A stretch of DNA of 50,437 bases, taken from Caryophanales bacterium UBA1737. Lineage in GTDB: Bacteria > Bacillota_I > Bacilli_A > ML615J-28 > CAG-313. Within the stretch, counting starts at the first letter, position 1; the number at the start of each line of letters is the position of its first letter. The stretch is from positions 1-50,437 of the forward strand of contig DCIB01000001.1 in the NCBI GenBank assembly GCA_002315915.1. The letters run 5' to 3'. Positions 8,089-17,299 of this stretch are shown here, piece by piece. The translations under genes and the position numbers were made by a program. The notes under the pieces were generated by a model. It ran no database searches, had not been told where the DNA came from, and was given only the letters and a program-made list of their open reading frames with translations.

Positions 8089-9381
8089 TTAATTTCCAGC
8101 TTTTAAAGTAACAGTAGTTGTTGTTATTTGTGATGTTTCATTATCATAATAAGTAATACTTACTTCATCACCAACAGAATAAGTAGTTAAATCTGATAGT
8201 TTAGCTGAAATATCAGTACTAGAATAAACTTTATCACCATTAATTCTTAATAAGATATCTCCCTTTGTAAGTACTCCATCACATGTACCACCTGATACCA
8301 CTTCAATAATATATAATCCAAATGGTTCATCACCACCAAAAGCATCACTTGGTAATGTAGTCATATTATATAATGCCATAATTGTTGAATTAAATTCTTG
8401 AATGGCTTTTAAAGTAATTCCAAATTTAGGATATACAATAGGTGTATTTGACTCCAAATAATTTTCTATTGCATATTTAACAATATTTGATGGAATTGCA
8501 AATCCCATATTATCAATAGATACTTTTGATAATTTTAATGAGTTTATTCCTACAAGTTTGCCATCTAGAGTAAATAATCCACCACCAGAATTACCAGGAT
8601 TTATTGCTGCATCAGTTTGAATAAACTTTCCAACATAATCTTGTACTTTATCTCCATCAGTATCAAATCCAATACTTCTTTCAGTATTTGATACTATTCC
8701 AAATGTAGTTGAATTATAATAATCAAATCCATCTGGACTACCACATGTAAATACAAATGTACCTTTTGTTAAACTTGATGAATCTCCAAAAGTAACTGTT
8801 GGAATATAAATTCCTGTATCAAATTTAACTACAGCTAAATCTAATCTAGAATCCTTTCCAAGAACAGAAGTTTCAATGTATGTTTCAATATTATTTTCAC
8901 TATTATCTGGATTTTCATAATAAAGATATGCATAAGCAATATAAGTTTTAGAAGAATAATCACCAGTTACAACATGACAATTAGTTATTGCATAATAAGT
9001 ATAACTAGTTATTGCTTGTTGATCATTTCTATTTTCAACTCTTTTATATACAACAGCACTACCAGTAGATTCTGTATCCATAAATGTTGAGGATGTAGAA
9101 CCTATTTGATTTTCAACTTTTAACGCAATACCAATAACACTATCTTCAACAGCTATTATTCCTGCATTTAATGCAGTCTGTAAATCATCAATAGTAGCAT
9201 TTAAAGTTATATCATGTGTTTCTTGTTTAATAGTATTTTCTATATTGTTCGTAATATTATTTGTAATATTATTTGTTACTACATCTTCAGTTTGTTTATC
9301 ATTACCAATTAGTTTAAAATCACATGATGATGTAAAGCTAATTAATAATATACAAATAATAATTGTAATTATTTTTTTCAT
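8089..9381 (-). CDS. HtrA/DegP-like S1C serine protease, putative lipoprotein
   Basis: An extracytoplasmic chymotrypsin-fold protease with a C-terminal PDZ domain (about 315-425), 430 residues. The triad is complete: His136 (NCHVV), Asp181 (LDLAVV) and Ser265 (GNSGGG). The N-terminus is a signal sequence ending in FTSSC, so it may be anchored as a lipoprotein at Cys20; the -3 residue is Thr, which is not ideal. A short low-complexity linker with repeated NNIT units follows. HtrA proteases degrade or refold misfolded exported proteins. It overlaps the histidine kinase by 4 bases and is probably regulated by it. Confidence 0.93.
   Translation of the reverse strand: MKKIITIIICILLISFTSSCDFKLIGNDKQTEDVVTNNITNNITNNIENTIKQETHDITLNATIDDLQTALNAGIIAVEDSVIGIALKVENQIGSTSSTFMDTESTGSAVVYKRVENRNDQQAITSYTYYAITNCHVVTGDYSSKTYIAYAYLYYENPDNSENNIETYIETSVLGKDSRLDLAVVKFDTGIYIPTVTFGDSSSLTKGTFVFTCGSPDGFDYYNSTTFGIVSNTERSIGFDTDGDKVQDYVGKFIQTDAAINPGNSGGGLFTLDGKLVGINSLKLSKVSIDNMGFAIPSNIVKYAIENYLESNTPIVYPKFGITLKAIQEFNSTIMALYNMTTLPSDAFGGDEPFGLYIIEVVSGGTCDGVLTKGDILLRINGDKVYSSTDISAKLSDLTTYSVGDEVSITYYDNETSQITTTTVTLKAGN
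9241..9273 (-). repeat. 12-base tandem repeat encoding NNIT in the HtrA linker
   Basis: Almost three copies of a 12-base unit (minus strand AATAATATTACA and variants) encode NNITNNITNNI at residues 37-47. The repeat is in frame, so copy number changes would only alter linker length. Confidence 0.7.
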
Positions 9382-10847
9382 TTATTCACACTTTCATTAT
9401 TTACAATTGGAATATCAAAATAAAATGTTGAACCTTTTTCATAAATAGATTCTACTCCATATTTAAATCCATGATATTCTAATATTTCTTTTACAATAGC
9501 AAGACCAAGTCCTGTACCTTTTGTAGATCTTTGATGAGTTTTATCAACTCGATAATATCTATTCCATACAACGTTTAAGTCTTCTTCTTTAATACCTATA
9601 CCGTGATCAATAATTTTAACTCTTATAAAATTATCAATATTTTCTTCTTCAATAACAATTCTTTTATCTTCTTTTGAATAGTTTATGGCATTAGTAATAA
9701 AGTTATAAATAACTTGTTCCATCTTATGTTCATCAGCATAAATATTTAATTCATTATTACATAAAAAATTAATACTTACACCATCTTTTTGATGGAATGC
9801 TTGTTCCCGATCTACTATTGACTTAATTAAATTATTTAAATCAAAATTAGTCATATTAAATGTAGCAGTTTTAGATTGTAGGCGAGATAAATTCAATAGA
9901 TCATTAACAAGAACATTTAATCTATTTGCTTCATCTACAATAACACTTAAATTTTCAGGAGTTATTTCATCTTTAATATCTTTCATCATTTCAGCATAAC
10001 CTGAAATTAGTGTTAATGGTGTTTTTAAATCATGAGATATATTAGCTAATAATTCTTTTTGTAGAGTATCTGTTTTATTAAGTTCATTAACTGCATAATT
10101 TAATGCACTATTAAGTTCATAAATTTCTGAATATCCTGAACCATTAAATACAATATCTCTTCTTCCTTTTGCAAGTTCATTTGCATCATTAGTCATTATC
10201 TTTATAGGTTTTGATATAATTTCACTAATTATTAAAGCAACTAATATACTTAAAACTAATACAATTAAAGATATAACAAGTAATTGTTCTTCCATAGTTT
10301 CAACAACTGGTTCAAGTGGAGTCAAATAAGAATCAACTACTAATAAAAATTTATCAGATGTATTAGATGTAGTTATAAATCTACAACATATAATATCTGC
10401 ATCATCACTAAGTTTAATATTTTTCTTATCCATTAAAGGTCCTTGATATAATTGACTTTGAATCGGATATCTAAAAGTAATATAAAACTTATCTTTAGTT
10501 GTATTTGTATTAATTGTATCTATATTATTACAAATTAAATTATAATAATCAGTTGGTCCAGAATATACTTGATTATATTGTTGTTTAGTTTTATCTGTAT
10601 TAATAATATAAATAGAACAATCAGTATTTCTTGCAAGCTCATTTAATTTAACAGAATAATTAGCATCTTCTTTTAAAATAGAGATTGCTTCATCAACAAC
10701 ATCTCCAGCACTGTTAATTTTATTTTGTCTATAAAAATAATCAAGCATAAATATCTGGAAAAAGCAAAATATAAATATTACCATTCCAGCAAAGATTAAT
10801 ACGAATGCAAATATTTGCCAACGTAATTTAATCTTTGTTTGTTTCAA
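9378..10847 (-). CDS. Sensor histidine kinase of a two-component system
   Basis: A membrane sensor kinase of 489 residues. Two transmembrane segments (about 12-34 and 188-208) flank an extracytoplasmic sensor domain of about 150 residues; HAMP, DHp and ATPase domains follow. The phosphoacceptor His272 sits in ISHDLKTPL, the N box in NFITNAINYSK, and the G boxes in DHGIGI and GTGLGLAIVKEI. The start is a TTG lying 20 bases inside the response regulator gene, with AGGA upstream; the next Met falls inside the first membrane segment and is less likely. It resembles CssS/WalK-type envelope sensors in arrangement, but the signal is unknown. Confidence 0.92.
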   Translation of the reverse strand: MKQTKIKLRWQIFAFVLIFAGMVIFIFCFFQIFMLDYFYRQNKINSAGDVVDEAISILKEDANYSVKLNELARNTDCSIYIINTDKTKQQYNQVYSGPTDYYNLICNNIDTINTNTTKDKFYITFRYPIQSQLYQGPLMDKKNIKLSDDADIICCRFITTSNTSDKFLLVVDSYLTPLEPVVETMEEQLLVISLIVLVLSILVALIISEIISKPIKIMTNDANELAKGRRDIVFNGSGYSEIYELNSALNYAVNELNKTDTLQKELLANISHDLKTPLTLISGYAEMMKDIKDEITPENLSVIVDEANRLNVLVNDLLNLSRLQSKTATFNMTNFDLNNLIKSIVDREQAFHQKDGVSINFLCNNELNIYADEHKMEQVIYNFITNAINYSKEDKRIVIEEENIDNFIRVKIIDHGIGIKEEDLNVVWNRYYRVDKTHQRSTKGTGLGLAIVKEILEYHGFKYGVESIYEKGSTFYFDIPIVNNESVNK

Positions 10848-11511
10848 ATCTATATCCTACCCTTCTAATAGTAATAATATTATCTCCATATACACCAATC
10901 TTTTTTCTTAAAGATTTCATATGAGTATCAAGGGTTCTATCATCTTCATAATAATTATATCCCCATATCTTATTAAGAAGATTTTCTCTAGTAACAGCTA
11001 TATTTTGATTTTTAATAAGATATACAAGTAATTCATATTCTTTTGGAGTAAGTTCAATTCTTACATCATCAACAGTTACGATATATGCATCATAATCAAT
11101 TTTTAATCCTTTATATACATATTGATTATTATTTTCAATTTCATTAGCATGATATCTTGATATTACTGCTTGTATTCTTCTCATTAATTCCTTAGGAGAA
11201 AATGGTTTAGTTACATAATCATCTATACCTAAATCAAATCCATATAATTTATCATATTCTTCGCTTCTTGCAGATAACATAATAACTGGTACTTTAGATA
11301 TTTTTCTAATTTCTTTTACGGAAGAAAAACCATCTAATTCAGGCATCATTATATCCATTACTATTAAATCAAAATCATTCATTTTAACAAGATCAATAGC
11401 CTCTAGACCATTAGATGCTTCGAAAGTATCATAATTTTCTAAATGAGCATATTTACATACCAATTCACGAATATGAGCTTCATCATCAACAATTAATATT
11501 TTTCTATTCAT
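10828..11511 (-). CDS. OmpR/PhoB-family response regulator
   Basis: A 227-residue transcription factor. The receiver domain (1-115) has the acidic pair Asp9-Asp10, the phosphoacceptor Asp53 (VMDIMMPE), a Ser at SARSEE and the Lys in DYVTKPF. The C-terminal winged helix (about 130-225) carries LTPKEYELL and RRVGYRF. AGGAGG precedes the ATG. It is the first gene of the operon that continues into the kinase, HtrA and DinB, and faces rarA divergently. Confidence 0.95.
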   Translation of the reverse strand: MNRKILIVDDEAHIRELVCKYAHLENYDTFEASNGLEAIDLVKMNDFDLIVMDIMMPELDGFSSVKEIRKISKVPVIMLSARSEEYDKLYGFDLGIDDYVTKPFSPKELMRRIQAVISRYHANEIENNNQYVYKGLKIDYDAYIVTVDDVRIELTPKEYELLVYLIKNQNIAVTRENLLNKIWGYNYYEDDRTLDTHMKSLRKKIGVYGDNIITIRRVGYRFETNKD

Positions 11512-11553
11512 AAAATCCTCCTAAATATAGGCATACTACTAACTATATTAATT

Positions 11554-11562
11554 ATTATATCA
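11554..11562 (-). promoter_or_regulatory. Extended -10 promoter of the two-component operon
   Basis: TGATATAAT on the minus strand (11554-11562), about 45 bases before the response regulator start; the -35 (TTATTT, 11577-11582) is weak. Confidence 0.5.
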
Positions 11563-11666
11563 CATTATAATATATTAAATAAAGCGTTAATTCTAAAATT
11601 TAACTGAATTTATAGAAAACATTATCTAAAATAACTAAATAATAAGTAATATATCACTATATTTAG

Positions 11667-11672
11667 TATAAT
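11667..11672 (+). promoter_or_regulatory. -10 box of rarA promoter
   Basis: TATAAT 23 bases upstream of the rarA ATG, followed by GGAGGT at 11682. No good -35 was found. The 183-base divergent interval around it holds otherwise only AT-rich sequence and the promoter of the response regulator. Confidence 0.45.
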
Positions 11673-11694
11673 AATCATTATGGAGGTATAAGAT

Positions 11695-12954
11695 ATGCAA
11701 CCACTTGCTTATATAATGAGACCACTTACATTTGAAGATATTGTTGGACAAGATCATTTAGTAGGTAAATCAGGAATTATTACTAAAATGATTGAACATA
11801 AAAGATTAACATCTATTATTCTTTATGGTGATCCTGGTTGTGGAAAAACAACTATAGCCGAAGCAACATGTAAATTATCTGGTTTTAAATGGCATAAGTT
11901 TAATGCATCAACTGATAAAAAAGAAAATTTAAAACAAATATTAAATGAAGCTTCTTTTGAGGAAAACTCTATAATCATTGTAGATGAAATACATAGAATG
12001 AAAAAAGATATACAAGACTTCTTACTTCCATCAGTTGAAGATGGAACACTAACTTTAATAGGTCTTACAACAGTTAATCCATATCATTCAGTAAATCCTG
12101 CTATTAGATCAAGATGTTCTATATATAGGTTAAACGATTTAAAAAATGAAGATTTAAGAATTATACTAGATAAAGCATATATCAAAAGTGAATGTAAAAA
12201 AATAATTGATGAAGATGTATATGAATACTTAATTAATTCATCTAATAAAGAAATAAGAACACTTATTAATAGCTTTGATGTATTAATTAATGTAATAGAT
12301 AATAATGAAATACATCTTAATGATGCTATAAAAGCTATTCAAAAAGCAAATATATCAATTGATGCAAATGGTGATTCATATTATGATACATTATCAGGAT
12401 TACAAAAATCAATAAGAGGATCCGATGTAGATGCAAGTCTTCATTATTTAGCAAAACTTATTGAAGCAGAAGACTATGTAAGTTTAACAAGAAGATTAAT
12501 GGCTATTGCTTATGAAGATATAGGACTTGCTAATCCAGGAATTGGACCTAGAGTTATGGCAGCATGTGATGCTGCAATACAACTAGGATCTCCAGAAGCA
12601 AGACTTCCATTATCAGTTGTAGTTATTGAAATGGCATTATCACCTAAATCTAATTCAGCATATTTAGCTATCGATAAAGCTATATCTGATATTAAAAATG
12701 GTAAAAGTGGATCTTTACCTAATCATTTAAAGAACTTACCATCATTTTCAAAAGATCAAGAATCATATAAATATCCACATGATTATCCAAACGCATGGGT
12801 AGATCAACAATATTTACCAGATTCAATTAAAGATGCTAAATATTATATACCAAAACCTACTTCCCAATCGGAAATAAGTTTATATAATAGATACAAAGAA
12901 ATTGAAGGATATAAAAATATAACTAAAGATAATAAAAAATCGAGTGTTAAATAA
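11695..12954 (+). CDS. rarA: Replication-associated recombination protein A (RarA/MgsA) AAA+ ATPase
   Basis: A clamp-loader-like ATPase that acts at stalled replication forks. Walker A is GDPGCGKTT (45-53), Walker B IIIVDEIHR, and the sensor/arginine-finger region includes NPAIRSRCSIY. The C-terminal part carries the MgsA signatures MAIAYEDIGLANP and YPHDYPNAWVDQQYLP. At 419 residues it is of typical length. GGAGGT precedes the ATG. It is one of few plus-strand genes and runs toward rpmG, from which it is separated by a shared terminator. Confidence 0.95.
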   Translation: MQPLAYIMRPLTFEDIVGQDHLVGKSGIITKMIEHKRLTSIILYGDPGCGKTTIAEATCKLSGFKWHKFNASTDKKENLKQILNEASFEENSIIIVDEIHRMKKDIQDFLLPSVEDGTLTLIGLTTVNPYHSVNPAIRSRCSIYRLNDLKNEDLRIILDKAYIKSECKKIIDEDVYEYLINSSNKEIRTLINSFDVLINVIDNNEIHLNDAIKAIQKANISIDANGDSYYDTLSGLQKSIRGSDVDASLHYLAKLIEAEDYVSLTRRLMAIAYEDIGLANPGIGPRVMAACDAAIQLGSPEARLPLSVVVIEMALSPKSNSAYLAIDKAISDIKNGKSGSLPNHLKNLPSFSKDQESYKYPHDYPNAWVDQQYLPDSIKDAKYYIPKPTSQSEISLYNRYKEIEGYKNITKDNKKSSVK

Positions 12955-12961
12955 CACTCGA
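12940..12961. terminator. Bidirectional terminator between rarA and rpmG
   Basis: A 9-bp perfect stem (12940-12948 with 12953-12961, TCGAGTGTT/AACACTCGA) with a 4-base loop that includes the rarA stop. T5 follows at 12963 on the plus strand, and an A tract at 12934-12939 gives U on the minus strand. Confidence 0.85.
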
Positions 12962-12968
12962 GTTTTTA

Positions 12969-13124
12969 TTATTTTTTGTTTTTTTCCTTGTGAAGAGTTA
13001 CTTTTTTGCAACGAGGGCAATACTTCTTTACTTCTAATCTATCTGGAGTATTTCTCTTGCTTTTTTGAGTTAGATAGTTTTCTTCACCGCATTCACTACA
13101 TTTTAATAAAATGTTAATACGCAT
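12969..13124 (-). CDS. rpmG: 50S ribosomal protein L33
   Basis: A 51-residue ribosomal protein found by reading the minus strand directly. It begins MRINILLKCSECGEENYLT and contains two CxxC knuckles (Cys9/Cys12 and Cys36/Cys39), the zinc-binding (C+) form of L33. NTPDRLEVKKYCPRC is a strong family signature. GGAGG lies upstream of the ATG, and a good promoter sits 30-60 bases upstream. It is separate from the cyclophilin gene upstream and ends at a bidirectional terminator. Confidence 0.95.
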   Translation of the reverse strand: MRINILLKCSECGEENYLTQKSKRNTPDRLEVKKYCPRCKKVTLHKEKNKK

Positions 13125-13152
13125 ACAAAACTTCCTCCGTATAATTGATTAT

Positions 13153-13181
13153 ATTTTATCAATTAAATAGAGGATATTCAA
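13153..13181 (-). promoter_or_regulatory. Promoter of rpmG
   Basis: TTGAAT (13176-13181), 17-base spacer, extended -10 TGATAAAAT (13153-13161) on the minus strand. Confidence 0.65.
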
Positions 13182-13198
13182 GAAATTAACAATATTTA

Positions 13199-13726
13199 CT
13201 ATTCTTCACCAAGTAAAGTAATAGAATCTATTTGAATAATATCACAAGGCATATCAGCAAATGATGGATGTGGCGCAAATGTAGGCATTGATGCAATTTG
13301 TAATATTGCTTGATTTGATTCTTCATCAACAGTTTTGCCAAATGCAGCATATTTACCATCTAACCATTCACAATCACCACAACATAAGAAAAATTGATTT
13401 GATGCGGAATTAGGATCAGATGTTCTTGCCATTGATATAACACCTAATGTATGTTTTAAATTATTTTCAAATCCATTATCCTTAAATTCACCAGGAATTG
13501 TCATTACTGGATCTGCTTCATTTATTTTTTCTCCATCAAATGTATAACCACCTGCTTGAATCATAAAATCTTTTATAACTCTATGAAATATCATTCCATC
13601 ATAATAATGATTTCTAACAAGTCTTACAAAGTTTTTAACAGTTTTTGGAGCATATGCTTCATCAACCATTAAATTAATTTTTAATCCAAGATTTACAATT
13701 ATTTCACAATAGTATTTTCTACTCAT
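13199..13726 (-). CDS. Cyclophilin-type peptidyl-prolyl cis-trans isomerase
   Basis: A cytoplasmic cyclophilin of 175 residues with no signal peptide. It catalyses cis-trans isomerisation of prolyl bonds. The active-site signatures are FHRVIKDFMIQAGG (catalytic Arg), MARTSDPNSASNQFF and LDGKYAAFG. AGGAG stands upstream of the ATG, which lies 8 bases inside recO, so it ends the phoH operon. No terminator was seen after it before the rpmG promoter. Confidence 0.93.
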   Translation of the reverse strand: MSRKYYCEIIVNLGLKINLMVDEAYAPKTVKNFVRLVRNHYYDGMIFHRVIKDFMIQAGGYTFDGEKINEADPVMTIPGEFKDNGFENNLKHTLGVISMARTSDPNSASNQFFLCCGDCEWLDGKYAAFGKTVDEESNQAILQIASMPTFAPHPSFADMPCDIIQIDSITLLGEE

Positions 13727-14456
13727 ATTTAATACTCCTAATAATACTTTTTGCTTTAGAATCGAATTCTAAATGATATAAATAATATTCATCAATAAAT
13801 TTTGATAATTTATTTAATGAATCATTACTAATATTTAATTTTAATAATTCATCTTTTTTTGTAAAATATAATAATTTATATTTATTAGTTAAATCTTTAT
13901 CTAATAATATTTCATCTGCAACAATACAATCATCACAAACTATACCACCATTTGTAATAGATAAAAATCCTTCAGTTATTTCTTTATTACATATAGAGCA
14001 ATTATTTAATATAGGATTAACTCCTAATAAATATAATAATTTAATTTCAAATGAATCTATTAGTAATAACGAATTATTTTTATTAATATTATCTAATATA
14101 AATAAAACAAATTCATATAATTTATGATAATTATTTACATATTTTGAAAAATATAATAATTTTTCAATAATTATTAAACAAGAATTATATAAATATAAAT
14201 CATCCTTAATAGATGTATAATTATTTAATATTTTTGACTTAGTAATTGTTTTATATTCAACATTAGTTGAATCAAAAGTAATTAATGTTAAAGGATTAGA
14301 TATTATTCTTGTTCCACTAGTAAGTTTTTTAGCACCTCTTATGATAAATGATTCTATATGATCACTTGTAAGAATTGTTGCAAGAACTCCTGCTTCTTTA
14401 TGGGGAACAGTTTTTAATACTAGTCCATCATATTTTAATTTTTGTTCACTATTCAT
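13719..14456 (-). CDS. recO: DNA repair protein RecO
   Basis: RecO helps load RecA on SSB-coated single-stranded DNA. The N-terminal OB fold starts with DGLVLKTVPHKEAGVLATIL, and a zinc finger of two Cys pairs (CSICNKE and CDDC, about residues 149-170) follows. At 245 residues it is of normal length. No ribosome binding site is visible; the start follows the era stop by two bases, so reinitiation is likely. The era-recO order is widely conserved in Firmicutes. Confidence 0.93.
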   Translation of the reverse strand: MNSEQKLKYDGLVLKTVPHKEAGVLATILTSDHIESFIIRGAKKLTSGTRIISNPLTLITFDSTNVEYKTITKSKILNNYTSIKDDLYLYNSCLIIIEKLLYFSKYVNNYHKLYEFVLFILDNINKNNSLLLIDSFEIKLLYLLGVNPILNNCSICNKEITEGFLSITNGGIVCDDCIVADEILLDKDLTNKYKLLYFTKKDELLKLNISNDSLNKLSKFIDEYYLYHLEFDSKAKSIIRSIKYE

Positions 14457-14458
14457 AT

Positions 14459-15373
14459 TTATTTTTTATAGTCATCTAGATTATATCCAAATTCTTTTAA
14501 ATAATGCTTATTATTACGCCAATCATCTTCTACTTTAACAAATAATTCTAAATATATTTTATTATTTAAGAATTTAGATATATCAAGTCTTGATAATCTA
14601 CCGATTTCTTTAATCATAGAACCATTTTTACCAATAATTATTTTCTTTTGAGATGGTCTTTCACAAATAATAGTAGCATTTATATTAATTAAATTTGCAT
14701 TATTTTTATCTGTTTTAAATGAATCGATAGTAACTGCTACACTATGAGGTACTTCTTCTTTAGTTAGAAGAAGTATTTTTTCTCTAATCATTTCCGATAC
14801 AACAAATCTTTCAGGTAAATCTAATACTTCATCTTCAGTATAATATTTAGGACCTTCTTCTAAATTTGATAAAATTATTTCTTTTAATTTATCAATATTA
14901 AAATTATTAGAAGCTGATAAAGTAATACCACCTGTAAAATTATATGCATTTTTATATGATTCAATATTTTCTTTTAAAACAGATTCATCATCTACTTTAT
15001 CTACTTTGTTTAAAGCAAGTATTACTGGTACTTTAACTTTAGATAATTTATCTATTATAAATTTATCACCATCACCAAGTGGACTGGATACATCTACCAT
15101 TAAAATAATTACATCAATACCATCAAGTGCAAGATAAGCAAATTCATTCATAACTTCACCTAATTCATTTTGAGCTTTATGAATACCAGGTGTATCAATA
15201 AATATTATTTGTTCAGTATCTGTTGTATATATTCCTTGTATCTTATTTCTAGTAGTTTGTGCTTTAGGTGATACTATAGCTAATTTCATTCCTAAAAAAT
15301 TATTAAGTAATGTTGATTTACCTACATTTGGTCTACCAATAATAGATACAAATCCTGACTTAAAACAAGACAT
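14459..15373 (-). CDS. era: GTPase Era
   Basis: Era is an essential GTPase that binds the 3' end of 16S rRNA and assists 30S assembly. G1 is GRPNVGKST, G3 is DTPG, G4 is NKVD, and the C-terminal KH domain contains GKNGSMIKEIGRLSR. At 304 residues it is full length. Its ATG overlaps the cdd stop (TAATG). Confidence 0.97.
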   Translation of the reverse strand: MSCFKSGFVSIIGRPNVGKSTLLNNFLGMKLAIVSPKAQTTRNKIQGIYTTDTEQIIFIDTPGIHKAQNELGEVMNEFAYLALDGIDVIILMVDVSSPLGDGDKFIIDKLSKVKVPVILALNKVDKVDDESVLKENIESYKNAYNFTGGITLSASNNFNIDKLKEIILSNLEEGPKYYTEDEVLDLPERFVVSEMIREKILLLTKEEVPHSVAVTIDSFKTDKNNANLININATIICERPSQKKIIIGKNGSMIKEIGRLSRLDISKFLNNKIYLELFVKVEDDWRNNKHYLKEFGYNLDDYKK

Positions 15374-15783
15374 TAGTTATTACCCATATCACTATCTACA
15401 AAACAATAAGGAATAAGTTCTTCTAATTTATATTGAACCATATCACCCTTAATATTAAATAGTGTAATTAAACTATCTTTACTCATAAATTCAGCCATTA
15501 CTTGACGACATGCTCCACAAGGAGATGTAGGTTTAGGAGTATCAGCTACACATACTAATTCTTTTATTTTTCTTGGATCTTTACCAAGACAAATAGAACC
15601 ATATATAGCATTTCTTTCTGCACATTGTGTTATACCAAATGATGCACATTCGGTATTACATCCTACAACATATGAATCATCATCAAATATAACTACAGCT
15701 CCTACTTTAAATTTAGAATAAGGAGCATAGGCATTTAATCTTGCTTTAAGGGCAATATTTAATTTTTCTTCATTAGATAACAT
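15373..15783 (-). CDS. cdd: Cytidine deaminase
   Basis: A 136-residue tetrameric-type cytidine deaminase of pyrimidine salvage. The zinc site is complete, with CAERNAI (catalytic Glu) and PCGACRQV. GAGGT precedes the ATG. It stands between ybeY and era, as in Bacillus, but the usual dgkA gene is missing between ybeY and cdd. Confidence 0.95.
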   Translation of the reverse strand: MLSNEEKLNIALKARLNAYAPYSKFKVGAVVIFDDDSYVVGCNTECASFGITQCAERNAIYGSICLGKDPRKIKELVCVADTPKPTSPCGACRQVMAEFMSKDSLITLFNIKGDMVQYKLEELIPYCFVDSDMGNN

Positions 15784-15789
15784 AATTGA

Positions 15790-16239
15790 TTACCTCAATA
15801 TATTTAAATTATTTAATATTTTATCTTGTAAGTTAAACATAACTTCTTCTTCGCTTTTAACCATATGATCATATCCAAATAAATGTAATATACCATGAGT
15901 TACTAAAAATGCTAATTCTCTTTTAATAGAATGCTTATATTCTATTGCTTGAGACAATACTTTTTCATATGATATATAAATATCACCTAATTCATATGGA
16001 ATTGTATCATCACTATATGAATCGATATTAGCAAAACTAATAACATCAGTTGGTCTATCGATATGACGATATGTATTATTTATTTTGTGAATTTCATTAT
16101 TATCAATAATTATATAACTTACTACATGATCAGTATTTATATTTAAAACAGATATTGTTTCATCTAAGATACTTTTAATCAACAAATTAGTATCAAAATC
16201 AAATGAATAAGATTTATTTATTAAATTAAATTTAATCAT
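15790..16239 (-). CDS. ybeY: Endoribonuclease YbeY (16S rRNA maturation)
   Basis: A metal-dependent single-strand endoribonuclease involved in 16S rRNA 3' maturation and ribosome quality control. The zinc motif HGILHLFGYDH (three histidines) lies near residues 116-126. At 149 residues it is of typical length. The ATG overlaps the phoH stop (TAATG) and GGTGA lies upstream. Confidence 0.95.
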   Translation of the reverse strand: MIKFNLINKSYSFDFDTNLLIKSILDETISVLNINTDHVVSYIIIDNNEIHKINNTYRHIDRPTDVISFANIDSYSDDTIPYELGDIYISYEKVLSQAIEYKHSIKRELAFLVTHGILHLFGYDHMVKSEEEVMFNLQDKILNNLNILR

Positions 16240-17201
16240 TATTCATCACCATATCTTTCTAATACTTTAGTAACTAATGGGTGTCTCATAACATCATATT
16301 TAGTAAAATGAATATGTTTAATACCTTTAATATCTTCTAATTTTAAAATAGCTTCAAGTAATCCTGAATATGATTTATTTGGTAAATCAACTTGTGATAA
16401 ATCACCAGTAATAATCATTTTAGAATTAAATCCAAGTCTTGTAATAAACATTTTCATTTGATTTGAAGAAGTATTTTGTGCTTCATCCAAGATAATTACG
16501 GCATTATCTAAAGTTCTACCTCTCATATAAGCTAAAGGTGCTACTTCTATAGAACCTTTTTCTAATAATTTATCCATAGATTCTTTGCCTAAAAAATCTT
16601 CTAAAGCATCATATATTGGAATTAAATAAGGATCTACTTTTTCTTTTAAATCACCAGGTAAAAATCCTAATTTTTCACCAGCTTCAACAGCTGGTCTAGT
16701 TATAATAATCTTTTTTATTTTATTTTTCTTAAGTAAGTTTACAGCATATGCAACAGCTAAATAAGTTTTACCAGTACCAGCAGAACCAGATACAAGTACA
16801 ATATCATTATCTTTTAATGCTTCTAAATATGTTCTTTGAACTAAAGTTTTTGCATAAACTTTGGTTCCATCAAATTTATTAATAAAAATAGGTTTATCTA
16901 CATAAAAGTTTTCAATATCTAATAGTGTTTGATCATAATTATTAGATGATTTTAATAAAGAACAAATATGTACTAAATCTCTTAACTCAATTTCTTCTAA
17001 ATTATTGCTTAATTTTATTAATAAATTAATTAATTTTATTGATAAATCTTTTAAAGCAATATTTGATGTATATAATTCATTAGGAACATGTGATAAAGAC
17101 ATATCTAATTCTTGATTAATTAGATTAATATTTTTATCCATAGCACCGCAACAAAATAATTCTTTTTCTACATTATCAAATTTATAAATTAATTCACTCA
17201 T
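16239..17201 (-). CDS. phoH: PhoH-like ATPase
   Basis: A cytoplasmic P-loop ATPase of the PhoH family (320 residues), thought to act in RNA metabolism with YbeY. The Walker A is GSAGTGKTYLA and the DEAQNTS stretch forms Walker B; SQVDLPNKSYSGL is a family signature near the C-terminus. It is the first gene of phoH-ybeY-cdd-era-recO-cyclophilin and has its own promoter. Confidence 0.93.
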   Translation of the reverse strand: MSELIYKFDNVEKELFCCGAMDKNINLINQELDMSLSHVPNELYTSNIALKDLSIKLINLLIKLSNNLEEIELRDLVHICSLLKSSNNYDQTLLDIENFYVDKPIFINKFDGTKVYAKTLVQRTYLEALKDNDIVLVSGSAGTGKTYLAVAYAVNLLKKNKIKKIIITRPAVEAGEKLGFLPGDLKEKVDPYLIPIYDALEDFLGKESMDKLLEKGSIEVAPLAYMRGRTLDNAVIILDEAQNTSSNQMKMFITRLGFNSKMIITGDLSQVDLPNKSYSGLLEAILKLEDIKGIKHIHFTKYDVMRHPLVTKVLERYGDE

Positions 17202-17224
17202 AAATATATTCCTATTCTTTTATT

Positions 17225-17253
17225 ATTATATCAAATAATCTCTTTATTATAAA
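17225..17253 (-). promoter_or_regulatory. Promoter of the phoH operon
   Basis: TTTATA (17248-17253), 17-base spacer, extended -10 TGATATAAT (17225-17233) on the minus strand, just after the polC terminator. Confidence 0.7.
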
Positions 17254-17262
17254 GAAGATAGA

Positions 17263-17299
17263 AAAATAGTGAATAACAAAATTTGTTATTCACTATTTT
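17263..17299 (-). terminator. Terminator of polC
   Basis: An 18-bp perfect stem (17263-17280 with 17282-17299) immediately past the polC stop; the perfect pairing leaves a minimal loop, so the inner pairs probably open. It has A/T runs at both ends and could act in both directions. Confidence 0.85.

Noticed and set aside
9245..9448. Plus-strand ORF of 67 codons
   Set aside because: It lies antisense to the HtrA signal region and kinase end. The hydrophobic sequence is a mirror of AT-rich repeats.
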